DNA of 64,000 nt from Acanthornis magna. Its lineage: Eukaryota > Chordata > Aves > Passeriformes > Acanthizidae. Shown here piece after piece: positions 26,341-38,069 of the stretch (position 1 is its first letter; each line of letters opens with the position of its first letter). The stretch is taken from NCBI GenBank assembly GCA_036785705.1, contig JAWUZG010000970.1:4808501-4872500 (forward strand), given 5' to 3'. The notes beneath the pieces were generated by a model, which saw only the letters and a list, made by a program, of their open reading frames with translations, had not been told where the DNA came from and did no database searches. A program made the position numbers and the translations under genes.

Positions 26341-26465
26341 ACCAAATAAAGTGGGATATTTTTCACACACTCAGGCAAATGTCATAGCAGGGAAAAAGAT
26401 GCTGACCAGGATGTGAATGATGCCAAGTTACTCTTCCAGAGAACTCTGCAAAAACGACTTCATAA
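26341..26465 (+). repeat. Copy A of a local, unassigned diverged duplication
   Basis: This stretch matches 27011-27138 in the same orientation, about 673 bp downstream. In the best 68-bp core (26398-26465) I count 56 identical positions, including GATGCTGACCAGG and TTCCAGAGAACTCT. The leading 55 or so bases align less well, with small gaps. It is not CR1 and not a simple repeat. The frame in phase with the core is open from about 26350 to 26539, but differences from copy B fall in all three codon positions and several change the residue, so there is no sign of protein-level constraint. It is either a local duplication or two insertions of a dispersed repeat that I cannot name. Confidence 0.75.
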
Positions 26466-27010
26466 GAAGGATTCCAGTTTTCAAACACAGATGTTACCAA
26501 AAGAGGATAAAATAAATGAGTTAAAGTTGTTGATTTAAAGGAAGCTCTCTAGACTGAAGTATCCTGCCAGCATATTCGAAGTATTATAGTATGCCAAATG
26601 AACCTTTTTTCTTTCTAGTGTTCAAATGCACAGGTTATTCTGGTTCTGCTGCCTATGTACCAGTTTGTGAGATGTAGACATGATTGAGTATGAGATGTAC
26701 AACAGCAGATTCCAATCCAGTATTAGGTAATAAAGATAAATACAGGGTACTAATGACCATTTATGTCTCTGCAGCACAGAAAGAACTACAGAAATGCACT
26801 TAATTTTAACTTCAGAGACATTGTGCAGCAATTAATCCCATCTGTATAAAAAAAAAAATTGAAAGTATAATCTAAGTGGTTTTGTCCTGTTTTTTAATTT
26901 TTTTTAAGCTTGGAAATGCCAAATTTAAGCAAAATTGACAATAACTTTTGTCACACATTACTCAAGTTGCCATTTTGGGTCTATGCCAAACTGTTAAACT
27001 ACAGATACCA

Positions 27011-27138
27011 CATCTAAATAAGATGGGACACTTTTCATTCACCTAAGCAAATGACACAGTGAAACAGAGAGATGCTGACCAGGTTGTGAATGAAGCTGAG
27101 TCATCTTTCCAGAGAACTCTCCAAACACCACTTTATAA
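27011..27138 (+). repeat. Copy B of a local, unassigned diverged duplication
   Basis: Counterpart of 26341-26465, with a core at 27071-27138 at 56 of 68 identical positions. Flanks outside the copies do not align convincingly, so the ends of the repeated unit lie close to these coordinates. No target-site duplication or terminal inverted repeat is visible around either copy. Confidence 0.75.
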
Positions 27139-30100
27139 TTCTAACTAGTCCAAAAATTCCAGCATAAATTATGTTCTATTTGAGGTAAGAATCTCAACAA
27201 TGTATCATATTATCAGATCAACTTTCTACAAGAGCTGAATATACATCAGCTAAGAAGAACAATACAGAAGCACAATCAGAACAGCTTGTGACAAATGTTT
27301 CTTGGGACCAAGCAGGTGTATTATGGTTACCACAGCAAAATGTAAACTTCCACTTATTTAGGTCTAAATTTATTTTGTCCTTTTTCTTGTAACTAAAGAA
27401 CTATAACCAGAAGAAACAAAAGATACTGCAGTTACAGAACAAACTGGAGATTAAATACAGCGACCCTGAGCTAGCTTTCAGCACAACTACTGACTGTAGT
27501 ATAGCTGCCACTACAGAAACATTCCCTAGCGATACAGCAATACCAAAAATCAGAGCAATTTGTCTTAAAATCAAAAAATAGTAGGTGCTATGATCCTATG
27601 AAAAGGAAAATGTCTTTGGCCTTATAAACAAGGGTTATTTCTTTGTTGATAAGCACTATTTAACTTCACATAGATTTTTCTTTCATGTCTGTTTACTGGT
27701 ATTGGAATATTTTCAGGTGAATCCATGTGAAGAGTTTCTAGAGCTTTGCAAACTTGTGATTAGTTGGATACCATCTAACTGGCTTTTATCTTGAGTATTC
27801 ACATTGTGTTTGGAAGAAACTGTGATTGTTTTGCTTTTAAGAACTCCTTCAAAAACACTTCTTTAGATCTTTACTGGATTTTCATGCATTTTAACTGTCT
27901 TAACAAGATGAGTGTGAATCCCACCCCATCATCTGTAGTTTAAAAAGCACTTAAATAAATTTTTATATCTATTTCTGTTCTGTGCAATATTTAAACCAAA
28001 GCAGGTCTCTTCCAACTGAAAATACTCTAAGTCTCATTGTCTTCAGTAAGAATTTATGTGAATCAATTTAAGTAGATCCATAAGTTTAGACACATAAGGA
28101 TGCTTTTCTAAATCACTGTTGATTATACCTTTTCAACCACCAACTTATTGTGAGAACATCTTCCTTTATATCTTAACACCATCAATTTTTGTAATGTCTC
28201 TATGCACTGAGTGCAGGGAATACAGTCCCTATGTCCTTAACGTGTTGAGAGACTTCGGAAGAGGCCAGCAGCAATTTTTTCTGTTCACAAACTTTAATAA
28301 ACAAAACCACTGTTATTCGTTTTCAGGATCCCATGGCCAAATCTGTAGCTCTTGAAAACATACTCCTGCTAAGAGCAGCACTCTTAAAAGTGCTCATACA
28401 GGTGCACAAACTATCTCTAGTGGAAGAAAAAGCACATCTCTGTCAGTGTTACACTCAACTTTCGGTAAAGCAAGCAAACATTCACATAGATAAGCTTATC
28501 CACATATTAAAACTACCCAGCCTTAGGGCAGTACATCACAAATGCAAGCATTAGAACATGAATACTGCCACAACTGATGTATGCACACTCTAGGGCTCAC
28601 AACACCAACCAGGTGTCCAAAACATGGGTAAAGAACTTCCAGGAAAGTTTGCACAAGTTTGAACAAAATCAGACTTAAGAACCAAGCAGTATCTAAACAA
28701 TCCAGCACCAAAGAGCTTTTGTTTAGCACTGTTATTAGACAAAGAAATTAGACTTGAAAATCGAGTTCAAATGAAAAAAAATCTATAAATCATTAATCAA
28801 AAATCTAAGATTTTTACAGTTTTCAAATAACTTTTGATAGATAGCAGTTCCATGCAATACTTGTTTTTTATTAGCCATACACACAGATACCATGTCATAT
28901 AAAAAACTGTACTATCACTGCCATGAAGGACTTCAGTAACCTTGCTTCAAAACTCATTTTTCTGAAGTCTCTAATTCAGCCATGAAAAAATACACTCCAG
29001 GCTGAAACTCCACATTCAGAAGCTTTAGTCCACAAGCCTTCTTTCAGTTTAATTTGGTTTAAATTAGTCTTTTCAAGTTGAAAAATTGACAAACAAAAGC
29101 TCTATGGTTTTACTTTTTAGAAAAATATTCTTGTTTCTCAAAAATAGCTTTGAATTTCCCTATTCTATTTGACTTGTATGTGAATGAATAGAAGAAAATT
29201 TAATGTGAAGTTTTAGGTTAATTTACCCCTCAAGCTCTTTCAGTGAAATGAAACCATTCAATAGAAGTCAATGACAAATTCAGTCTATGCATATCTGTTG
29301 ATTAATAAACTAATACTGTTGAAAATATATAACTGCTACTCTTCTATAAAGATGTCTAACATTGTTCAGTGTGTATAGATACATTATTCCAACAACATTT
29401 CTGATTTTCTCCAGCTATGTACATCTTTTTTCTTACCTCAGCAGTCTCTTCCATCTTCTACTCCAATTTGAATGGACAGTAGTTGTTTCTGTCCTGACTT
29501 CACTTCCACATATCCCCCTGCCATATTGCATGTGGTCAATCAACAAGGCCCCCATAGAAATTCATAGTGTCTGAAACCATTATGCTAGTCTGAGATACAC
29601 TGAAAAATGAAAAATGAGTTTTGAAGCCTTAAGAAAAAGATTAAAGACACACAAGACTTACTTTTTGTTAAGGGATCAAATTAGGTCTTTACAACTTGCA
29701 GTGCTGCTCCACCTAGACAGAGAATTTTCTTACAACTCTTATGTAATACAAGAATCATACCTGAAGTTAGAAAACTCATATTCTGTACTTGCCACAACAG
29801 TTCTGACTAAGCACCCCAGGTTTTCTGTGTGGAATGCTCCAGCTGGCAGATGCTATCACGCTTTAAAGCATTAATCTAATCAATGAGCCTCCTTCTTTTG
29901 CCAGTTAAAAAAATATTAGTATGTACTATATATCATACAAAAATAATCTTTTTCTTCAGAACTCTCTCATGGTTGGCAATCTATCAGTACTGCTTAACTT
30001 CAACTGCTCTTTTTACTTATACACATATAGTTAATAAAACTTGAGGAAGCACCTGTTTCCAATGGGATCCATCTAATATACTACTCTTTTATTCCTGGCA

Positions 30101-33072
30101 TTTAAAGAAAAACTTGAGTATTTGTGGCACATTCTTAGTCCCAGCTTTCTTCCCATTGGGATACACATTATAATTCAGAACCTTTTAAATTATTACTTGC
30201 AAGAACAACTGAAAGTTAAATAATGAAAGACATAGAAAAACCATAAATTATTCAAGAGACCCTTTGTGTATTGAAGGAATTTTTTTTCTGTGTGTAAGAG
30301 TTTGCTTTTCTGATTATACTATTAAAAATGGTACTCTTGTAATTCAGATTTGCCTGCTCTTTCTTTCCTTCTGCCATTTTTTTCTTCATTCTCTGTATAT
30401 CCAAAAAATAATAATTACGAAACACATTTAAAACCAGTGAAATTTATTTGCTCATGTCTTCCAGAAGAGTCTTTAAGTCTTCCTCCAGTGCATAAGAAGT
30501 TTATTACTTACATTTTCTATAATTTTGCTCCTATTTCCATGTTTCATTCCAACTAGGCTTGCTCCAGTTCAGGTCTAGACTTATGGATATGAGAAAGAAT
30601 CCACCTCCATCAACTGTCACATACTTGAGAAATGAGCCTGACAGCCTGGCTCCTCAAGGAGCCTACAAAGCAAAGGGATTTTCCAGCAAATTTTTCTCTC
30701 CATGCAATTCTGGCTTGGACATGACTACAAGGAGTCAACAATTTGATTTTACAAGCATCCTTCAAAGCACAACTTGCAAGCCTCATTCCCCAGTTCTTTC
30801 CTTTAACAAGGCAGTGTCGGTCTTGCAGTGCATCTCTCAATACCTTAAATTAGTAGTGTAACAGGATATATTACATAACCATCACTCTACTAAAGTGAAA
30901 GAACTTCAGAAGCAGAGAGACAGCAATGCTTCATCTGAAATGGAACAAAGTATTAGATAAGGTAGAGCAGGGGAAAGAGAAATTTTAAAAGTCTCATCCA
31001 TACATGAAAGCAGCAGTTTTTAATGTATTTTAGAATCACACACCTGCTTCAAGATTCCAACAGGCTACACATCAAATATTCACTAACCACTTCTTATTCA
31101 TGCCCTGGTATGTCCACGGGATAAGAAAATAATTCCCAATCAAGCAGTTACTTCAATTTGTTCTAATTATGCAGAGGCTTTGGGGAGAATATTTTGGCAA
31201 TACCTAAAAGAGTATAAATATTTTAAGCCTGCTATAATCAATAAAATTACATCTTTATTTTGATTTTATTTCTCACCAAAAAAACCACAGCTGCTTAATT
31301 TTATGTCCATTATCTACCTCCATAGCACTCTGTCCAGTTGTTCTTTTTGAATGACAGCAAGATGTGATAAGTGAAAGGAACCAAGGCAATAAGATCTACA
31401 TCAGATATGTAAACATCAACCCTTTTCTATTCATTTGCTCCTTCTTGTACACCTGGATCACATTACCTTCATTATCCTAGTTCTATGTTCCCATTATCCC
31501 AATAAACAGAAATGAAAGTGCCAAATTCTTCAGTTTGATTAGCTCATCGAAGGTCATCTGACAAACTGGATATACTTCCTTCCACTTACAAATATTTCTT
31601 GCTTTCTACTTGCATTTGTTAGAATAACAAAAATTCAAATTCCCTTTCCAATAGCCAACCTTCATTGTTTCATAAGCTTGTTTTATGTAGCTTTAATTAA
31701 TACTACTGCAAGTTCTCAAAAGCATTAATCATAATTCCTGTTTTCCTAGTTTTTATAAATATGCAGATTTTTGCAGAATGCCATAGAAACCTGGCAAATC
31801 ACTGCAATACCATTTCCTACTTTAAAACTTATCTAAAAGGATAAGAGGAATCATGCACTTAGTCAAACTCCTGAGAAGGTATTTTAGTCTGATAAGAGGA
31901 GGAAAAAGAACTGACTTGTAAGTCCAGATGCTAGAATCCCATAACAAAGAATAAGTTTCCTAGCACTAGCCTGCAATTCAGTTCTCCTTAAGTAACAAAA
32001 AAAAAAAAAAGGATGAGTGTTACTTCTGATAAACCACAGTAATACCAGATACTTGGTTGCAATTTTATTGAGGAAAATGTAAGAAGGTACTGAACAAAGA
32101 AACAGGAGAATAAGCCAAACTTGAATGAAAAAAGGGCTAATTTGATCAAAGCTATGAAAACGCCTCTCTTTTGACTACACACTACACATAGGAGTATATA
32201 GTTCTCTTTGTAGGACAAAAGGCGCTTCTGCTTAAACATTGCAGCATCAGTGATTATGTCAGTTGTTAAATTCAGGTTTTTTCTTTATCAGTGCTTTTAT
32301 TTTGATATTAACTAAGTTGACTGAGCAAAATTACCTCCTTCTTGCACATAAAGATGAAAGCCTAGATTTTCAATCCACATAAATGTCCATACTGCAAACT
32401 GTTGTCTAAAATGATGTTCCTCTTTTAATTCACAAGTAATCTGAGTTGGCTGTCCAGTGCACACCCCTATGTTTCTTTCTGGTTAACATTTACTCTTCAG
32501 AATATCAGCAAATTGCCCCTCCAAAACAAATCTGTTAAGCCTTCTCATAAAACACTTGAAGGAGAGGCTGAGGCGGAATTATCTAACGCAATGCATCCTT
32601 AAAACACAAAATCACTTACAAGAATACATAGCAAAGAAAACTCTTCAGATGAAAAATTGGTGTCTCTTGATGCAAATTGGTTATGGTATGTATCAGGCCT
32701 CTAAATCAAATTAGCAAATTTAACAAACAACAGTTGGCAGGAAATACACAGTACCTTGCCCCCAGGCTGCTGTCCTGTAAAATAAAACAGTGATTTATTA
32801 AATATATTTAACATACATGAGAGTATTCATAACAGCCCTCCACAGGTTCAGTTCCCTTTTTTGTAAGAGAATTTTTGCTCTTTGGGTATAGAGTAAGTAC
32901 TGTCCATAGAAGATGAACACAAAACTATACAGTTACTAAGACTGGATATTTTATTAAGGAACAGAAAATACACCCACTATGAACTTTTATTGAACAACCA
33001 GAGCAACCAAAGAACATCTACTGTGCAGATTACAGTTGCTTGTTCTATCTTCGCTATTCTGTCACTATTGCC
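27139..33072. other. AT-rich non-coding DNA, no gene recognised
   Basis: About 5.9 kb without a recognisable exon or interspersed repeat. One ATG-less frame at 27393-27581 is described in the findings. Frames at 29614-29874 (86 codons) and 30559-30861 (100 codons) match nothing I know. Confidence 0.55.
31997..32010. repeat. Poly(A) tract
   Basis: Fourteen consecutive A residues. Confidence 0.8.
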
Positions 33073-33192
33073 TTGATTCACCAAGTTACTGAAGCATATG
33101 TCTAATTTTATGAACATGAATAATCCCCTGAAGTCAAATGACTATTCACTCAATTAAAGTTAGACATATGCTTAGGTACCTTGATGAATTGA
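33073..33192. mobile_element. Palindromic MITE-like element (non-autonomous DNA transposon), old
   Basis: The element is an imperfect palindrome. The left arm (33073-33110, beginning TTGATTCACCAAG) and right arm (33155-33192, ending CCTTGATGAATTGA) are reverse complements at 31 of 38 positions, sharing TTAGACATATGCTT in the inner part. The 44-bp centre contains CCCTGAAGTCAAATGACTATTCA. Arms and centre closely resemble a palindromic repeat I remember as widespread in turtles, crocodilians and birds, with TTCAGCAAAGCACTTAAGCA-like ends and a centre built on TCCCATTGAAGTCAATGGGA. I cannot give the library name with certainty. It carries no coding capacity. A folded-back transcript could form a long hairpin, but nothing shows that one is made. 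Confidence 0.7.
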
Positions 33193-36100
33193 AGCCCGTA
33201 ATTGCCTGCAGTTGTTTCTCCCAGTTTTGCTGCAAATAAAACCCCAGAGTTTTACCAATGAAAATGTGATACTACAATGCTTTTATCACTGAAGAAATTA
33301 ATTTTATTTAACATTTTTTTCTTTTAAGTCTGTTTTTCCACCCATAGTTCTAGGTAAAGAGTTCATCAAAGTAGGTACAACAAAGAAGATTACATTTTAA
33401 ATGTAAAATAAATGTGAGGGTTTGGTTTCTCTTTCATTAATTTCTAGAAAAAAATCTCACAAAGTATGAAGTATAAATCTTGGAAAATACATAGGAGACT
33501 TGCCATTTCAAGTAGTTGATATTGAATTTTCGGCCAGAGTCATAAACTGAAAGACCATGATGTTGAATGGAATGAATACAAAGAGGAACTTAACTTCGGA
33601 AGTTTTCCAAGATAGAAAGCTCTTCAGTTCTTGCAAGAAGTAGGGTCCTGGTCTTATTGCAGTACCCCATGAAGTCCAAGGGAAGATTTACATCAAATTT
33701 TGAGAGGTGGATTAAACTTCTACTTCTCACAAGCTATTATCTTCCCCTTATTTCAAAAAAACCCACATACTTGGCAATACCTGCTACAAGTTGTTATTTT
33801 CTAATGGTTCCTAAAAGATGGGATTAAAAATAAAAGGGAAGGGGAAGGAAGATAAAAAAAAGAAATATCTCTATGTATAAACAGAATGAAATCCTTGTAA
33901 AGTATGTTCTTTAGATCTATTAAGACTTTTATAAACACACTATTAAAAACACAGTAACTCCAAACAATTTATAACACCACAATTCACAGCCTTCCTGCCT
34001 GAGCTAAGGCTAAGTCAGAAAAGGGCTGCTGTTCTATGGCTACAGTTTAACTAATTTGCACAAAAAAGACATAATTATCAGTGGCTAAAAGGTAAGAAGC
34101 AAATGTAGTTTGTTAAGCCATATAAAAAGTTGGTATTCAAAAATTTGCCAATAGTGGCTTTTGCTGGCTAAGCAATACCATTGGTGATAAAGAACTGCAT
34201 AAGATAGATAAGTTATCTATAACATAGATAAGTTGTTAAAAATGCCCACAAAGTAGAAATTAAAAAGGTTAAACCAAGAAGAGTTTGAGAGATTCCTATC
34301 ACTTATTTTCTGGAAAATACCCTTTAATGACACCTACACTAGATTCACAGCAGTATACTACAAACACACATGGTAGCAGTAGCCTACAAATTTCTTCCCT
34401 CATCTGACATTTTTGATTAAAGGAATTGCAAAGGCTTTTCAACTCTTCATAACTCTTCATAAATTATTTGGACTTTTTGCCTTACTCCCTGCAAGTTCTA
34501 ACATTTCCTTATATAAAGACAACATGTGTATAGCCCACATTTTTCCACAAGGCTTAAAGCAAGTAAAATACACACAAAAGGTAACCAGAATTGTATCCAA
34601 GGGCTCTGAATAAAATTCACGTTTGTATATAAACCATGCATCCTGCTCCTACCAAGATCATCCACCAAAATATCTATCAATTTCAAAAATAATAGAATAG
34701 CCACAAAAATAACACTATGGAGCATTTAAAAATCTGTTTGAAAGACAAAAAAAGGTAATCTGGCACTGCCCATATATATGAAAAGGAATGACTTCTACTT
34801 CCTTCAAATTGGTGTCTCAAGAATTCCCAATCCGAATTCAAGCCCTGTTCCTGGATCACATGGGAGAAATGGGAACATACAATAAAAGTTTTCAGACATA
34901 GGTACTTATAAAATGAATACAGTAAGAAAAAGAAAGGTGTGGTAGCTGTAGTAGCTTAAGTCTGCAGTATCTTAACCTGCTTATCCCTCCAATATTACCT
35001 AGAAGAGGTAAACATGTTTGTTATTAATCTAACACAAGTATGACTTCACCAAGTGGACATTTTGAACTGTGTTCAGTGCTCCTGAGAATACCCTTCCACG
35101 GCAAGTCCTGCTATGTGCAGCTACGTAACACACAAAGAATTTCTCACTGCAACATACAGTCACTTAATAATTACCATTTTGGGTTAACATTCTTAAAATA
35201 CCTCCTAGAATGATTACTGAAAAAATCTGCTTGTTTCACTGAATTAAAAAACCTATAAAGAAATACCTATCATTTCATTGTTACTACATTAACTCACAGT
35301 TTACCCTTGAGAAAAAAAAAGAGGAAACTAATGCGATTTTCCACTTTAAACTATGTTCTCTGAGCAACTTTAGTGTTAAAAATTCTGCTAAGACTATCAC
35401 TGCTTCCAACTTTCCCCTGAAGCTATGACTGTTCATGACCACAGTTTGTTAGAGCGATATACTAAAATCTAAACTTTTAAGAAAATGCCACAAACAAATC
35501 CAAATAAAGCAAGAATGCACCTGCTCCCCTACTTAATTTTTCTCTGCATTTGGTGAGGTTGTCAAGTCCTCTCGTTAAATAGTAGTTTGAATCACATCCT
35601 GGTTTAAAAAAAAATCCACAAATAGTTCCTTAAAAATCTCTGGCCTTTTCTTTTAAAAGTTTTATAACTAAACAGGGTTCAGTTCCTGGAATAACTCTAC
35701 AGATTGTTTCCACCCACACAAAAAAAACCAGCCTACTTACTGCACAATTTATACTCAAAATGTGTAACACTATTATTGCCTAACTGAAAACAAAATCAAT
35801 TTTGTGAAGTGTAGAGTTCATACTAACACTAGAGAAAACAAAATCCAATGTATTTTGTTCAAACAGTAAGTGAAATCAGGAAAGCTCACAAGAAGCAGGA
35901 GGGGAAGTTCAACCCTCAAATGAATTGCTACAAATGGCAAAAGTAAATTTAGGGCCTTGAGGGGTTGAGAGCAAAGAAGGATGTGAGGGCTGAAATCCTG
36001 CAGCAATTTTACAACTGCTTTCTACAAATCATTCATGGCAGATGACGAAAAACAACTTTGCAGACAAGGCAAGAACACCTGAAGAGGAATAAAAAGACAC

Positions 36101-37675
36101 CTTCCCTACAAATTTGTCACCTTTCATTTTTAATTGCCCTCATTACTGAAATTCAGAGAAACAGTAAGAACATGAAAAGGAGAAAATAAAGCATTTTAAA
36201 CCCCTTCCTACTAGCCCATCCCCAATCAGAGAGAAAATCACCTTATTTGGAACACATTTTTCTTTTTCCTGAAATGTATTCATTAACACATGAGTTCCAG
36301 AATGTACGTTATTTCTGCTCACCCCCATGTCCACGCAAACAGAGCCCCAAGCAAAAAAATACTTTTCCTGTTTTCATAAAAAAATTATGGAGGATTTCCT
36401 GAGAACATGATTTTCAAATTAAGGACAAACCAAACTGAAGAGTCTGTGTTTCCTTTACCACAGGAAATGTAGTAGATTTGGTTTTAAACTCAGTTTATAT
36501 ATCAATTAAAAAGCTGGAAATTCTTATCTGTGACTGAGTTGTGGCAACTTTTGAAAGTTGGAGAAAACAATGCTGTAACAAGTATTTAGCTGTTGAAAAT
36601 ATCTTTTAGAAATGTTTAATTTAATAGCTCTCCAGTGCATGTCTGGGATTTCTTTGTAATCTTCTTGAGCAATGTGTAATATTTTGGCAAAATCCCAGAT
36701 GCTCTCAGCTAGTAGTAGTAGTGAAAAGGAAAGGTTATTAAGTGAATTTGTTGTCTCTCCTTTTTATTAGTTTTAGAAAGTTTAAACATAAAAGAAATAT
36801 TGCTTTACATTAACTTCACCCTGTTGCTGCATTCCAAAACTTTAGTGCAGATTTGCATGTGCTCCACATGCATCTTTCCAAATCTGCCCTACCTGGCCTA
36901 AGGAATTACTGTGCGTGTGGTGACCAGCTGTGAAGAAAGAGAGCAGGGGGAAGGGGAAAAGGGAAACAACTGAGTTGTGGACTTGGAAAGCCAAGAGCTG
37001 AATTTCCTGGCTTACCCTGTGGCCCACTTAATGTCTTTAGTCAGGTGACCAAAACAGGCAAGTAAATTACACAGGAGCAGGCCCTGGATGTCAAACAATA
37101 GATTATAGCCACACAATATTCCAATTTCCTTTCCTAATCACTGTAGCCTCAATGTGCTCAAGTTACATCGTAGCTTTGCAAATTTTTATGGTTGCTTCTC
37201 CAAACACTTGATTTCCAAGAGAAATGAGCATGATGATGCAGTCCATATAGTCCTTCTCATTTTAGGAATTTGGTATTATTAGTTTTATTGACAGATTAAT
37301 CTGAAAGGGTAATACTGGCTCAAAATGTTTCCCTTACTATTTACACATGATTTAATGTGATACAGCTCAATGCAGTATTATATCAATTGATTAAATCCCA
37401 GTTACATGTAGCTGCATGAACAATGACCAAGAATTTGATTTCTTATAAAGTAAATTTTCTACATACTGAGAAGAGGGTTTTGCAATCATTCCAATAGTTT
37501 TTAATGCTTAACCTGCATTTGCAGCAAGAAATGTTCCGTAAGTGAATATCAAATATTCATGGATGTTAAAAAAATGAAGAAAAAATGTCTAGCTTGTCTG
37601 ACTTCATGCGTAGTTTTTAGTACTCATATTAGAAAAGAAACAGAGATTTAGAATGATGAAAAGTAAATTCTTAAC
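33193..37675. other. AT-rich non-coding DNA, nothing recognised
   Basis: No exon or interspersed repeat recognised. A small palindrome-plus-direct repeat built on ATAGATAAGTT occurs at 34203-34236. Open frames are at most 75 codons and unrecognised. Confidence 0.55.
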
Positions 37676-37681
37676 TTTCAG
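37676..37681. repeat. Target-site duplication, left copy (TTTCAG)
   Basis: TTTCAG abuts the TG at the start of the LTR and is repeated exactly at 38064-38069, right after the terminal CA. Six bases is the duplication length typical of class II (beta/alpharetrovirus-like) integrases. Confidence 0.8.
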
Positions 37682-38063
37682 TGTTGAGGTAAGTCAGCCC
37701 TGGGCTGCCTCCGCTCCCCTGGGCGGACTCTCTGCATTACGACTCCGCCCCAGATTGCGGGAGGGCGTGCCCAGGACCCTGACTCCGCCCTCACTTCCAG
37801 ACCCTTCTTTCCAGTCATGTATCTTATTGGTTTATTTGAATTGTATCCTTCCCTGCTATGTATTTATTGGTTCTGTATACTTGACCCGCCCTCTCCCTCC
37901 TCCCCGATGAGTCATCCCTTGATGTACTTAACGAACTGCAACCCTGCCCCCTGGCTCTCTCTCTTCTCCCGGCACCCCTCGTGGGTGCTGGGGGGCTGGG
38001 GGAAGCAAAAAACCTCCTGCCACCCTTTGCCTCGTCTGCCTCTTTTTAATTAAAATTACAACA
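37682..38063 (+). mobile_element. Solo LTR of an endogenous retrovirus, probably class II (ERVK-like)
   Basis: This 382-bp unit starts with TGTTGAGG, ends in TTACAACA (TG..CA) and is flanked by a perfect 6-bp duplication, TTTCAG. Its base composition (GC-rich with many CpGs in the first third) breaks sharply from the AT-rich flanks. Inside are promoter-like signals in plausible order: two identical GACTCCGCCC boxes 40 bp apart (37741, 37781), two inverted CCAAT boxes (ATTGG at 37826 and 37866), a consensus AP-1 site TGAGTCA (37908), and a TATA-like TACTTAA (about 37926). A GC-rich hairpin (GCACCC..GGGTGC, about 37973-37988) and an ATTAAA poly(A)-signal-like string near the 3' end follow. The promoter-to-signal order gives plus orientation. 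No internal gag, pol or env is present, so it is a solo LTR left by LTR-LTR recombination. Retained CpGs and the intact duplication suggest a fairly recent insertion. The class is inferred from the duplication length only. The open frames at 37653-37910 and 37817-38053 are by-products. Confidence 0.85.
37740..37870 (+). promoter_or_regulatory. LTR promoter/enhancer-like region: GC boxes and CCAAT boxes in 40-bp repeats
   Basis: GACTCCGCCC occurs at 37741-37750 and again at 37781-37790, spaced 40 bp. Further on, ATGTATCTTATTGG and ATGTATTTATTGG are also about 40 bp apart. Paired GC boxes (Sp1-type) followed by paired inverted CCAAT boxes (NF-Y-type) are what an LTR U3 enhancer would show. Binding and activity are inference. 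Confidence 0.55.
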
Positions 38064-38069
38064 TTTCAG
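38064..38069. repeat. Target-site duplication, right copy (TTTCAG)
   Basis: Exact copy of the hexamer at 37676-37681, directly after the LTR's terminal CA. Confidence 0.8.

Noticed and set aside
27990..28035. CR1-tail-like string GGTCTCTTCCAACTGAAAAT
   Set aside because: Only about 20 bases resemble a CR1 3' end and no upstream CR1 blocks are present; too short to call.
29241..29300. Stretch with GAAGTCAATG reminiscent of the palindromic repeat centre
   Set aside because: Only about ten bases match and no arms are visible.
30648..30663. Perfect inverted repeat GGCTCCT-CA-AGGAGCC
   Set aside because: Seven-base arms with a two-base loop are expected by chance in 64 kb and no other signal accompanies it.
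37653..38053. Two overlapping open frames of 85 and 78 codons
   Set aside because: They lie almost entirely inside the solo LTR, which is non-coding.
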